Shown piece after piece: positions 25,001-32,874 of a stretch of DNA of 64,000 nucleotides. The stretch covers positions 156,583 through 220,582 of the forward strand of contig NZ_LMDN01000003.1 of the NCBI RefSeq assembly GCF_001425085.1, given 5' to 3'. The notes beneath the pieces are model-generated. The model ran no database searches. It was not told where the DNA came from and saw only the letters and a program-made list of their open reading frames with translations. This stretch comes from Leifsonia sp. Root4. GTDB taxonomy: Bacteria > Actinomycetota > Actinomycetes > Actinomycetales > Microbacteriaceae. The position numbers and the translations under genes are program-made. The stretch's first letter is position 1. Every line of letters begins with the position of its first letter.

Positions 25001-25484
25001 GTTCGAGCAAATCCGCGAACTCTTCGGTGACCTCTCCAGCGTCGACACCCTCGACTACCTCTACGGCCTGCGCCCCGGCGGTGAGCACGTCGTCGAGATC
25101 TCGAAGGGCGTGCGCCTCTACGCCGGGCTCGAAGCCATCGGTGAGGCCGACGACAAGGGCATGCGCACCGTCATGACCATCCTCAACGGCCAGCTGCGCC
25201 CCGTGTTCGTGCGCGACCGCAGCATCACCGTCGAGTCCAAGGTCGCCGAGAAGGCCGACGCCTCTCAGCCCGGCCAGATTGCGGCCCCGTTCTCGGGCGT
25301 CGTCACGCTGCAGCTGGAGCTCGGAGCCGAGGTCGCGGCCGGTCAGGCCGTCGCCTCGATCGAGGCGATGAAGATGGAAGCGGCGATCACCTCACCCATT
25401 GCGGGCGTGCTTGAGCGCCTCGCGATCCCCAAGACGCAGCAGGTCGATGCCGGTGATCTTCTCGTGGTTGTGCGTCCGCGCTAA
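22080..25484 (+). CDS. pyc: Pyruvate carboxylase
   Basis: A full-length single-chain enzyme of 1134 residues. The biotin carboxylase domain covers about 1-450 (MFQKILVANRGEIAIRAFRA, GGGGRGMRRV, EMNPRIQVEHTVTEEVTD). The carboxyltransferase domain is at about 530-800 (TDTTFRDAHQSLLATRVRT, KDMAGLL, HTHDTPGG). The biotin carrier at the end has EAMKMEA with the biotinylated Lys at 1098. It converts pyruvate, bicarbonate and ATP to oxaloacetate, refilling the TCA cycle. GAAAGG precedes the ATG by about 5 bases. The biotin ligase needed to charge it is not in the window. Confidence 0.98.
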   Translation: MFQKILVANRGEIAIRAFRAAVELGAKTVAVFPYEDRNSLHRLKADEAYQIGEPGHPVRAYLDVNEIIRVALDSGADAIYPGYGFLSENPELAEAARANGITFIGPQKEVLEMAGNKVTAKEHAIAAGVPVLKSTPPSRDVDLLISQADDIGFPIFAKAVAGGGGRGMRRVNTKAELRGSLEEAMREADSAFGDATMFLEQAVLRPRHIEVQILADAQGGTVHLFERDCSVQRRHQKVVEIAPAPNLSDEKRAELYADAIAFAKSINYVNAGTVEFLLDTAGERAGEHVFIEMNPRIQVEHTVTEEVTDVDLVQAQIRIAAGETLVDLGLEQKDIKLRGAALQCRITTEDPTAGFRPDTGKITTYRSPGGAGIRLDGGTINPGAQISPHFDSMLAKLTCRGRDFGAAVARSKRALAEFRIRGVSTNISFLQAVLEDPSFAAGDLSTSFIDERPQLLRGRVSKDRGTKILNWLADVTVNQPNGKPISLVHPADKLPKLDLSTPAPAGSRQKLQELGPVGFAAALRAQTALAVTDTTFRDAHQSLLATRVRTRDLVAVAPYVSRLTPELLSVEAWGGATYDVALRFLGEDPWERLAALREALPNINLQMLLRGRNTVGYTPYPTEVTDAFVREAASTGVDIFRIFDALNDVSQMRPAIESVLETGHAIAEVAVCYTGDLLDPAEDLYTLDYYLRLAEQIVESGAHILAIKDMAGLLRPAAAEKLVGAFRERFDLPVHVHTHDTPGGQLATLLAAARAGADAVDVASAPMAGTTSQPSASSLVAALAHTERDTGISLDGISSLEPYWEAVRQVYRPFESGLAGPTGRVYKHEIPGGQLSNLRQQAIALGLADDFELVEDMYAAANTILGRVPKVTPSSKVVGDLALHLAAVRADPADFAENPDKYDVPDSVVGFMAGELGELPGGWPEPFRSKVLAGKNIRIGVTEISQEDREGLEADSDTRRSTLNRLLFPAPTRQFEQIRELFGDLSSVDTLDYLYGLRPGGEHVVEISKGVRLYAGLEAIGEADDKGMRTVMTILNGQLRPVFVRDRSITVESKVAEKADASQPGQIAAPFSGVVTLQLELGAEVAAGQAVASIEAMKMEAAITSPIAGVLERLAIPKTQQVDAGDLLVVVRPR

Positions 25485-25525
25485 ACTGGAACGCTAGTTC
25501 TACCCGAAATAAGGGGAAATACACC

Positions 25526-26902
25526 GTGCCCAACACGAAGACGAGCAACGACGAGTACAACAGCGAGCTGCCGCCGGAATCGGTCGACAGCCTCGCCTCG
25601 TCGCTGCCGGAGAGCCTGAGCGTTCAGGTTGACCTCCCGGCTGCTCCCGCCCGCGTCATGCCAGCAGATGAGGTCGCCGTTGCGATCGATGAGGTGGCCG
25701 TCAATCCGGGCTTCGTCGACTCCACCGAGCCGACCACGACGTCCATCGAGGTAGTCACGCCGCCGCTGCGCCGCTCCAGCTACTCGGCCGTGCCGTCATC
25801 CGGAACGTCGAGCGCCTCACCGTACGACGCCCTGCTGGCGACGGACGCCGCGGCGGCAGCCCAGCACTCGCGCCGCGACCGCGTGCGCTCAGAACATGTC
25901 GACATCGGCTCGAACAGCGCGTACGAGCAGGTGGCGGAGCAGCGCCGCGGCGACGGACCAGAGGATGCGGGCATGCTCACCTCCGAGCGTCTGCTCGAAG
26001 TGAACCGGCGCACCCGCCCGGCCCCCAAGGGTGGCTGGAACCGATTCGTCTACAACGCGACCTTCCACGGCGTGAATCTCGGCGACTCGGCGAAGGTACG
26101 GGCCGAACAGGCTCTGACCGACCGCATCGCCAAGCAGTTCAACGGCGGAACGCGCTTCGTGCCGATCCTCACCCGCAAGGGCGGCGTCGGCAAGACCACC
26201 GTCACGACCCTGCTGGGCATGGCGCTGGCCGATGCCCGCGAAGACCGCATCATCGCCGTCGACGCCAACCCGGACCGCGGCACGCTCTCCGAGCGCGTCA
26301 CGAAGCAGACCCGCGCCACCGTGCGCGACGTCGTCACCAAGGCGCACACCATCAACGGCTTCACCGACTTCTCCTCGCTGGTCTCCCGCGATGACACGCG
26401 CCTCGACATCCTCGCCTCCGACACGGACCCGATGCTCTCCGAGGCCTTCGACGAGAACGACTACAACGTCGTCGCCGACCTGGCCGCGCGCTTCTACTCC
26501 GTCGTGCTGACCGACTGCGGCACCGGCATCGTGCACTCCGTGATGCGGGCGACGCTGCAGCGGGCCGACTCGATCGTGATCGTCTCCGGCGGCAGCGTCG
26601 ACGAGGCGCGCCTGGCATCCGAGACCCTGACCTGGCTGGAGGCCAACGGCTACGGCGACCTCGTGCGCAACGCGGTCGTCGCCATCAACACGGCGACCCA
26701 GGGCACGAACCTCGTCAAGCTTGAAGAGATCGAGTCGCACTTCCAGTCGCGTGTGCGCGAGATCGTGCGCATTCCCTACGACCCGCAGCTGGCCGCTGGC
26801 TCCGTCGTCAACTACGCCGATCTGAAGCCGCTGACGCGTCACTCCGCCCGTACCCTCGCCGCGCTCGTGGTCGAGGGGCTCCCGAGCGACAGGGCGCTGT
26901 AG
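25526..26902 (+). CDS. MinD/ParA-like ATPase with long disordered N-terminus
   Basis: A 458-residue protein from GTG 25526, with AAGGGGA about 10 bases upstream. The first 170 residues are Ser/Ala/Glu/Pro-rich and probably unstructured. The ATPase domain begins near residue 195 ([20 protein letters not shown]) and continues with [16 protein letters not shown] and [15 protein letters not shown]. The layout resembles actinobacterial MinD/ParA-like proteins, sometimes linked to secretion or pole organisation, but no partner is visible. It starts 41 bases after pyc and is followed 8 bases later by peptide deformylase. Confidence 0.85.
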   Translation: MPNTKTSNDEYNSELPPESVDSLASSLPESLSVQVDLPAAPARVMPADEVAVAIDEVAVNPGFVDSTEPTTTSIEVVTPPLRRSSYSAVPSSGTSSASPYDALLATDAAAAAQHSRRDRVRSEHVDIGSNSAYEQVAEQRRGDGPEDAGMLTSERLLEVNRRTRPAPKGGWNRFVYNATFHGVNLGDSAKVRAEQALTDRIAKQFNGGTRFVPILTRKGGVGKTTVTTLLGMALADAREDRIIAVDANPDRGTLSERVTKQTRATVRDVVTKAHTINGFTDFSSLVSRDDTRLDILASDTDPMLSEAFDENDYNVVADLAARFYSVVLTDCGTGIVHSVMRATLQRADSIVIVSGGSVDEARLASETLTWLEANGYGDLVRNAVVAINTATQGTNLVKLEEIESHFQSRVREIVRIPYDPQLAAGSVVNYADLKPLTRHSARTLAALVVEGLPSDRAL

Positions 26903-26910
26903 GCCAGCAT

Positions 26911-27402
26911 ATGACCGTTCGCGAGATCCGCCTCTTCGGCGACCCCGTCTTGAAAACCGTTTCCGACCCGATCCGCCTGGTCGACGCCCGCGTGCGCGCA
27001 CTCGTCGACGACCTGATCGACAGCGTCAAACTGCCCGGCCGTGCCGGCGTCGCTGCACCGCAGATCGGCGTGAACCTGCGCGCGTTCAGCTACAACGTCG
27101 ACGGCGAGATCGGCTACATCCTGAACCCCGTGATCGAGGAGCTCTCCGGAGAACCGGAGCTCGTCGGTGAGGGATGCCTCTCGGTGCCGGAACTCTGGCA
27201 CGACACGATGCGCTATCCCTTCGCCAGGGTGAGCGGTGTCGACCTCGATGGCAACGCCATCGAACTCTCCGGCAACGGGCTGATGGCGCAGGCCCTGCAG
27301 CACGAGACCGATCACCTCGACGGGATGCTCTACCTCGATCGGCTCGACAAGGAACGGCGTCGGGTCGCGATGAAGGAAGTCCGCGAGTCCGCCTGGTTCT
27401 GA
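26911..27402 (+). CDS. def: Peptide deformylase
   Basis: A 163-residue deformylase with all three signature motifs: GVAAPQIG (residues 47-54), EGCLSVP (Cys metal ligand, about 88-94) and QHETDHLDG (two His ligands and catalytic Glu, about 130-138). It removes the formyl group from nascent proteins. The short length and the QHETDHLDG form are typical of actinobacterial enzymes. It starts 8 bases after the MinD-like gene and ends at a perfect palindromic terminator. Confidence 0.97.
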   Translation: MTVREIRLFGDPVLKTVSDPIRLVDARVRALVDDLIDSVKLPGRAGVAAPQIGVNLRAFSYNVDGEIGYILNPVIEELSGEPELVGEGCLSVPELWHDTMRYPFARVSGVDLDGNAIELSGNGLMAQALQHETDHLDGMLYLDRLDKERRRVAMKEVRESAWF

Positions 27403-27412
27403 CCGGGCGCGG

Positions 27413-27458
27413 CAACGCAGAAGGGCCGGTCACGATCGTGACCGGCCCTTCTGCGTTG
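27413..27458. terminator. Perfect 46-base palindromic terminator
   Basis: The 46 bases from CAACGCAGAAGGG to CCCTTCTGCGTTG form a perfect inverted repeat with 23-base arms. It occupies the gap between def and the convergent acyl-CoA synthetase gene and should stop transcription from both sides. Confidence 0.9.
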
Positions 27459-27465
27459 TGCGGAG

Positions 27466-29295
27466 CTACTGCTGCAGGCTGATGCCCTCAGTCGCCGGTG
27501 CTCCGGCGTACATGCTCTCGATCTCTCCCGCGAAGTCCTGCAAGATGATGTTGCGCTTGATGCTGAGCTTCGGCGTGAGGTGGCCACTGGCCTCCGTCAG
27601 TTCGAGCGCGAGGACTCGGAACTTGCGGATCGACTCGGCCCGCGAGACGGTCTCGTTGGCCGCATCGACTGCACGCTGCAACTCGGCCAGCACGGCCGGG
27701 TTGGCGCACGCCTCGTCGAGGGTCATCGCCGCGTCTTCGCCGTTGTTGTTCAGCCACACCGGCAGCATCTCTGGATCAAGGGTGATCAGCGCCGAGATGA
27801 ACGGCTTCTGATCCCCGACCACGACGACCTGCCCGACGAGCGGGTTGGATCGGATCGGGTCCTCCAGCGCGGCGGGGGCGACATTCTTGCCGCCGGCCGT
27901 GACGATGATCTCCTTCTTGCGGCCGGTGATGGTCAGGAAACCGTCGGAATCGAACGAGCCGATGTCGCCCGTCTTCAGCCAGCCGTCGTTGAACGTCGCC
28001 GCGGTGGCCTCTGGATTGTTCCAGTACTCCTTGAAGACGCAGATGCCCTTCACCTCGATCTCGCCATCGTCGGCGATACGCACGGCGTTGCCGGACAGGG
28101 GCGGGCCGACGGTGCCGATCTTGGCCTTGGTCGCGAGGTTCACGGTCGCGGGCGCCGTGGTCTCGGTGAGTCCGTAGCCCTCGAGGATTGTGATGCCCAG
28201 CGAGTGGTAGAAGTGACCGAGGCGCTGGCCGAGCGGCGCGGAGCCGGAGACGGCGTACTGAACCTTGCCGCCGAGGGCGGCACGGATCTTCTTCAGAACG
28301 AGCGTGTCGTACAGCTTGAACTTGAGCGCGAGGCCGAGCGGGACCTTGCCGGCCTCGACCGCCTTCGAGTGGGCGACGGCGATGTCGGCAGCGCGGCGGA
28401 AGATCGCGCCCTTGCCGCCTGCCTCTGCCTTCTGCTCCGAGCTGTTGTAGACCTTCTCGAAGACACGGGGCACCGCAAGCAGGAACGTCGGCTGGAAGCT
28501 CGCCATCGACGGCAGCAGCTGCTTGGTGTCCGGCTGGTGACCGACGCGCACGCCGGCGTGCACGCAGAGCACCGTGATGAAACGGGCGAACACGTGTGCC
28601 GTCGTGATGAAGAGCAGGGTCGATGCTCCGCCGGGAGCGGTGAGCACCTCTTTGAGGGAGACGCCGGCGTTGCGGGAGAGCTCGAGGAAGTTCGAGTGCG
28701 TCAGCACACATCCGCGCGGCTTGCCGGTGGAGCCGGAGGTGTAGATGAGCGTCGCCATGTCCTCGCCGACGGCAAGGTTGCGGCGGCGTTCGATCTCGGC
28801 ATCCGGAACCTCGGTGCCGGCCGCGATCAACTTGTCGAGGTCGCCGAGGTCGATCTGCCAGACATTGGCGACGGCGGGCAGCTCGGCGCGCACCTCGTCG
28901 AAACGGGCGAAGTGATCGGCGGTCTCGAGGATCACCGATGTGGCGCCGGAGTCGGTGAGGTTCCACCGCACCTGGCTGGGGGAGCTGGTCTCGTAGACGG
29001 GCACCAGGATGGCGCCGGCGAACCACGTGGCGAAGTCGATGAGCGTCCACTCATAGCGGGTCTTGCTCATCAGCCCGATCTTGTCACCGGGCTGGATGCC
29101 GGAGGCGACGAGGCCCTTGGCCAGAGCAACGACCCGCGCGTGGAACTCAGCGGTCGTGACGGGCTTCCAGCCCGCACCGTCCGGCAGAGAGAACAACACG
29201 AGCTCGGGTGTTGCCGCGACACGTTGGACCAGCAGGTCGGTGATATTCGCCTGAGGATCCGCTGCGACGACAGCGGGCGTTGAAAATTCTTGCAC
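27466..29295 (-). CDS. Long-chain fatty acid-CoA ligase (AMP-forming)
   Basis: A 609-residue adenylate-forming enzyme. The AMP-binding motif YTSGSTGKPRGCVLTHSN lies at about residues 189-206, with GYGLTETTAPAT around 385 and the hinge and C-terminal GRKKEIIVTAGGKNVAP near 480, where Lys supports adenylation. It activates long-chain fatty acids to acyl-CoA for lipid synthesis or degradation. It closely resembles mycobacterial FadD15, which also lies upstream of a plsC-type gene and aroG. A GGAG-like site precedes ATG 29295. It is divergent from the glucokinase gene. Confidence 0.93.
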   Translation of the reverse strand: MQEFSTPAVVAADPQANITDLLVQRVAATPELVLFSLPDGAGWKPVTTAEFHARVVALAKGLVASGIQPGDKIGLMSKTRYEWTLIDFATWFAGAILVPVYETSSPSQVRWNLTDSGATSVILETADHFARFDEVRAELPAVANVWQIDLGDLDKLIAAGTEVPDAEIERRRNLAVGEDMATLIYTSGSTGKPRGCVLTHSNFLELSRNAGVSLKEVLTAPGGASTLLFITTAHVFARFITVLCVHAGVRVGHQPDTKQLLPSMASFQPTFLLAVPRVFEKVYNSSEQKAEAGGKGAIFRRAADIAVAHSKAVEAGKVPLGLALKFKLYDTLVLKKIRAALGGKVQYAVSGSAPLGQRLGHFYHSLGITILEGYGLTETTAPATVNLATKAKIGTVGPPLSGNAVRIADDGEIEVKGICVFKEYWNNPEATAATFNDGWLKTGDIGSFDSDGFLTITGRKKEIIVTAGGKNVAPAALEDPIRSNPLVGQVVVVGDQKPFISALITLDPEMLPVWLNNNGEDAAMTLDEACANPAVLAELQRAVDAANETVSRAESIRKFRVLALELTEASGHLTPKLSIKRNIILQDFAGEIESMYAGAPATEGISLQQ

Positions 29296-29469
29296 GGCAA
29301 CTCCTTTGGTACCGGAAATGTATAGAACCCACTCTATCGGCGTGTGAACGCGTCACGCGGCCGAGGCGAAGACCGTCCCGGAATACTGATTGACTTACAC
29401 TCTAATGTGGTGCGCGCATGCCCTTCGGGACGCCGCCGCCCTGAATTTCACGACGAAAGGCTGTTGCAC

Positions 29470-30414
29470 GTGCACGCGATCGGAATCGACATCGGCGGAA
29501 CCAAGATCGCCGGCGCCCTCGTCGACGAATTCGGTGTGATCGTGAAGAGCGAACGCGTGCCGACTCCGGCCGGCGATCCGGCGCAGATCGAAGACGCGGT
29601 CGTGCAGATGGTGCAGAGCCTCTCCGCGGGGGAGCAGGTGGCCGCTGCCGGCATCGCCGCAGCCGGATTCATCGACGCCGCGCAGTCCACCGTGTATTAC
29701 GCGCCGAACATCAACTGGCGCAACGAGCCGTTCCGGGCCAAGCTCGAGGCCCGCCTCGACCTCTCCGTCGTCATCGAGAACGATGCGAACGCCGCGGGCT
29801 GGGCCGAGTTCCGCTACGGCGCGGGGCGCCTGTACAGCGACATGGTCACGCTCACGATCGGCACCGGTGTCGGTGGGGCCATCGTCAGCGCCGACAAGCT
29901 CTTCCGCGGTGGATTCGGTGCGGGTGCCGAGCTCGGCCACATGCGCATCGTTCCAGAGGGTCTGCCCTGTGGCTGCGGCGCGCGCGGCTGCATCGAGCAG
30001 TACGGCTCCGGCCGCGCCCTGCTCCGCATGGCCAACGAGTACGCGGATGCCGGCGGCATCGGTCAGACGCTGGCCGATGTGCGTGCCGCCCGCGGTGAAC
30101 TCCGCGGCGAGGACGTCGCCGCGCTCATCGCCGACGGCGACGGCGGCGCGTTGGCCGCGCTCCGCCAGCTCGGGCACTGGCTTGGCCAGGCCTGCGCGAG
30201 CCTCTCGGCCGTGCTCGACCCGCAGGTCTTCGTGTTCGGTGGCGGCGTCTCCAGCGCCGGCGAGTTGCTGCTCGACCCCATCCGTTCCGCCTACTTCGAC
30301 CACCTCCCGGCCCGCGGCTACCACCCGGAGCCCGAGTTCCTGGTTGCAGAGCTCGTCAACGATGCAGGAGTCGTCGGTGCGGCAGACCTCGCTAGGCTGA
30401 GTGCAGCTCAGTAA
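29470..30414 (+). CDS. glk: ROK-family glucokinase
   Basis: A 314-residue sugar kinase from GTG 29470 (a TTG six bases upstream is an alternative), with GAAAGG about 11 bases before. It has the ATP-binding DIGGTKIAGALVDE start, the ENDANAAGWAEF substrate region, GTGVGGAIV, and the ROK zinc motif CGCGARGCIEQYGSG. It phosphorylates glucose or a similar hexose with ATP. Thirty bases separate it from the acyltransferase gene, so they probably form an operon. Substrate specificity is assumed from the family. Confidence 0.88.
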   Translation: MHAIGIDIGGTKIAGALVDEFGVIVKSERVPTPAGDPAQIEDAVVQMVQSLSAGEQVAAAGIAAAGFIDAAQSTVYYAPNINWRNEPFRAKLEARLDLSVVIENDANAAGWAEFRYGAGRLYSDMVTLTIGTGVGGAIVSADKLFRGGFGAGAELGHMRIVPEGLPCGCGARGCIEQYGSGRALLRMANEYADAGGIGQTLADVRAARGELRGEDVAALIADGDGGALAALRQLGHWLGQACASLSAVLDPQVFVFGGGVSSAGELLLDPIRSAYFDHLPARGYHPEPEFLVAELVNDAGVVGAADLARLSAAQ

Positions 30415-30444
30415 GTCGGGCCTGAGGCGAAGGAGGCGGGTGCG

Positions 30445-31134
30445 GTGTTCTACTGGATCATGAAACACATCGTTGTCGGCCCGATTCTGCTGGCCCTGTT
30501 CCGGCCGTGGATCATCGGGCTCGAGAACGTGCCGAAGAACGGCGGGGCGATTCTCGCCTCCAACCACCTCTCCTTCATCGACTCCATCTTCCTGCCGCTC
30601 GTCGTCGAACGCCGGATGGCTTTCCTCGCCAAGAGTGAGTACTTCACCGGCAAGGGGCTGAAGGGGTGGGCGACGAAGTTCTTCTTCACCGCAACCGGCC
30701 AGCTGCCCATCGACCGCTCGGGCGGCAAAGCATCGGAAGCCTCGCTCAACACCGGTCTGGCCGTTCTCGGCCGCGGTGAGCTGCTCGGCATCTATCCGGA
30801 GGGCACACGCAGCCCGGACGCGAAGATGTATCGGGGCCGCACCGGGGTCGCGCGCATGGTTCTCGAGGCCGGCGTCCCGATCGTTCCCGTCGCCATGATC
30901 GACACCGAGAAGGTCATGCCGATCGGCAAACGACTACCCAAGATTCGACGCATCGGCATCATCATCGGAGAGCCCCTCGACTTCAGTCGCTTCGAGGGAA
31001 TGGAGGGCGACCGCTTCGTGTTGCGCTCCGTGACGGACGAGCTGATGTACGAACTGCGCGCCCTCAGCGGACAGGTCTACGACGACGTCTACGCCAGCTC
31101 CGTCAAGGAGCAGCGGGCCACGCTTTCGCGCTAG
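30445..31134 (+). CDS. 1-acyl-sn-glycerol-3-phosphate acyltransferase family
   Basis: A 229-residue PlsC-type enzyme from GTG 30445 with GGAGG at 30431-30436. Catalytic NHLSFIDS (HX4D) is at about residues 41-48, with AKSEYF, LPIDRSGG and YPEGTRSPD motifs complete. It probably makes phosphatidic acid, or acylates a related glycolipid acceptor, at the membrane. Unlike the enzyme at 15830-16630 it has the standard PEGTRS motif. It follows glk in an apparent operon; DAHP synthase starts 85 bases after its stop. Confidence 0.92.
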   Translation: MFYWIMKHIVVGPILLALFRPWIIGLENVPKNGGAILASNHLSFIDSIFLPLVVERRMAFLAKSEYFTGKGLKGWATKFFFTATGQLPIDRSGGKASEASLNTGLAVLGRGELLGIYPEGTRSPDAKMYRGRTGVARMVLEAGVPIVPVAMIDTEKVMPIGKRLPKIRRIGIIIGEPLDFSRFEGMEGDRFVLRSVTDELMYELRALSGQVYDDVYASSVKEQRATLSR

Positions 31135-31219
31135 GCTGATTTTGCATTCGGCTGCCGTTCCCGGCGGCCGTTCATTCCGGTGTCGTCAGACGCCGCCTCG
31201 AGAAAACAGGAATAGTCCC

Positions 31220-32596
31220 GTGGTACAACCCACCGAACCGGTCGTTTTGGCAGATGCATCTGTGATTGCCGGTCTGGACTATTGGCGTACGCTTCCCATC
31301 AAGCAGCAACCGGACTGGCAGGACCCCGAGGCGACAGCCGCGGCATCCGCCGAGCTGGCCGCAATGCCCCCTCTCGTCTTCGCCGGCGAGGTCGACCAGC
31401 TGCGCTCGCGTCTCGCGGCCGCGGCAAACGGTCAGGCATTCCTGCTGCAGGGTGGCGACTGTGCCGAGACCTTCGCAGGCGCGACGGCCGATCAGATCCG
31501 TGACCGCGTGAAGACCGTGCTGCAGATGGCCGTCGTTCTCACCTACGGCGCCTCCATGCCGGTCGTGAAGATGGGCCGCATGGCCGGGCAGTTCGCGAAG
31601 CCCCGCTCGAGCGACAACGAGACCCGTGGCGACGTGACGCTGCCCGCCTACCGTGGCGACATCGTCAATGGCTACGACTTCACCCCCGAGTCGCGCCAGG
31701 CCGACCCCAAGCGCCTGATTCAGGGCTACCACACGGCCGCGTCGACGCTGAACCTGATCCGTGCGTTCACGCAGGGTGGATTCGCCGACCTCCGCCAGGT
31801 GCACAGCTGGAACCAGGGCTTCGCCGCGAACCCGGCGAACCAGCGCTACGAGAAGCTGGCCAAGGAGATCGACCGCGCGATCGGCTTCATGGCCGCGTGC
31901 GGTGCCGACTTCGACGAGCTCAAGCGCACCGAGTTCTACACCGGCCACGAGGGTCTGCTGATGGACTACGAGCGCCCTCTCACCCGGATCGACTCGCGCA
32001 CGGGAACCCCGTACAACACGTCATCGCACTTCATCTGGATCGGTGAGCGCACCCGTGAGCTCGACGGCGCGCACGTCGACTTCCTCAGCCGCGTCCGCAA
32101 CCCGATCGGTGTCAAGCTCGGACCGAGCACCAGCACCGACGACATGCTGCGCCTGGTCGACAAGCTCGACCCGAACCGTGAGCCGGGTCGTCTGACCTTC
32201 ATCACGCGCATGGGTGCAGGCAAGATCCGCGACGCACTGCCGCCGCTGCTCGAGGCGATCAAGGCCAGTGACGCTCTGCCGCTGTGGGTCACCGACCCGA
32301 TGCACGGCAACGGCATCACCACGCCGAACGGCTACAAGACGCGTCGTTTCGACGACGTCGTCGACGAGGTCAAGGGCTTCTTCGAGGCGCACCGCGCCGT
32401 CGGCACCAACCCCGGCGGCATCCACGTCGAGCTCACCGGTGACGACGTCACCGAGTGCCTCGGTGGCAGCGAGCACATCGACGAGGCGACCCTGGCGACG
32501 CGCTACGAGTCGCTCTGCGACCCGCGCCTGAACCACATGCAGTCGCTGGAGTTGGCGTTCCTCGTGGCGGAGGAGCTGGCTGCGGCCAAGCGCTGA
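31220..32596 (+). CDS. aroG: Class II DAHP synthase (3-deoxy-7-phosphoheptulonate synthase)
   Basis: A 458-residue class II (plant/mycobacterial type) enzyme. It condenses phosphoenolpyruvate and erythrose 4-phosphate in the first step of aromatic amino acid synthesis. Visible motifs are LLQGGDCAETFAG (metal Cys), KMGRMAGQFAKPRSS, GYDFTPESR, LIQGYHTAASTLN, DFLSRVRNPIGVKLGPST and GGIHVELTGDDVTECLGG. I chose GTG 31220, preceded by CAGGAA; an in-frame ATG at 31142 would add 26 unlikely residues. In mycobacteria the gene also stands close to pknL. It ends at a hairpin. Confidence 0.96.
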   Translation: MVQPTEPVVLADASVIAGLDYWRTLPIKQQPDWQDPEATAAASAELAAMPPLVFAGEVDQLRSRLAAAANGQAFLLQGGDCAETFAGATADQIRDRVKTVLQMAVVLTYGASMPVVKMGRMAGQFAKPRSSDNETRGDVTLPAYRGDIVNGYDFTPESRQADPKRLIQGYHTAASTLNLIRAFTQGGFADLRQVHSWNQGFAANPANQRYEKLAKEIDRAIGFMAACGADFDELKRTEFYTGHEGLLMDYERPLTRIDSRTGTPYNTSSHFIWIGERTRELDGAHVDFLSRVRNPIGVKLGPSTSTDDMLRLVDKLDPNREPGRLTFITRMGAGKIRDALPPLLEAIKASDALPLWVTDPMHGNGITTPNGYKTRRFDDVVDEVKGFFEAHRAVGTNPGGIHVELTGDDVTECLGGSEHIDEATLATRYESLCDPRLNHMQSLELAFLVAEELAAAKR

Positions 32597-32618
32597 AGCG
32601 TTCGCAACTGAGAAGAAT

Positions 32619-32650
32619 GGATGCCGCGTCCCCTGTGGGGCGCGGCATCC
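32619..32650 (+). terminator. Terminator hairpin after aroG
   Basis: Arms GGATGCCGCG and CGCGGCATCC with inner CCCC/GGGG pairs form a stem of about 14 bp and a TGTG loop, followed by GTCTTTGTGTTT. It lies 22 bases after the aroG stop. Confidence 0.75.
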
Positions 32651-32702
32651 GTCTTTGTGTTTCTGGTGGCGGGTGGCCTGGGCATGCTCCTCAGCTCAAA
32701 CA

Positions 32703-32780
32703 ATGACGCCTTCAGTCGGACCCCGGAGTTCGAGATGGGGTTGCGTTCCCTTGCGGGTGGGGTCCAACTGAAGACGTCAT
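32703..32780. repeat. 22-base inverted repeat between convergent genes
   Basis: The left arm starts ATGACGCCTTCAGT (32703-32724) and the right arm ends ACTGAAGACGTCAT (32759-32780). They are complementary over 22 bases with two mismatches, both of which would be G:U in one RNA strand. The loop is 34 bases. It lies between aroG and the convergent kinase gene, apart from the aroG terminator, in a 278-base gap that otherwise holds nothing I recognise. Confidence 0.7.
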
Positions 32781-32874
32781 AACTCGACACCCCGCATACC
32801 CAGGCCGCCCTGTGCTCGTTTCACGGGGCTCGGTGAGAACTCCGTTGCGGGCGTCTGGGACTGAACGCTGGGCG

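Noticed and set aside
29296..29469. A clear sigma-70 promoter (TTGACT near 29392) before glk
   Set aside because: No -10 element is found at a 16-18 base distance; the apparent TAATGT box is too close.
32503..32790. A 95-codon minus-strand frame between aroG and pknL
   Set aside because: It runs antisense into the aroG coding end and includes the aroG terminator and the 22-base inverted repeat; no domain or ribosome site.
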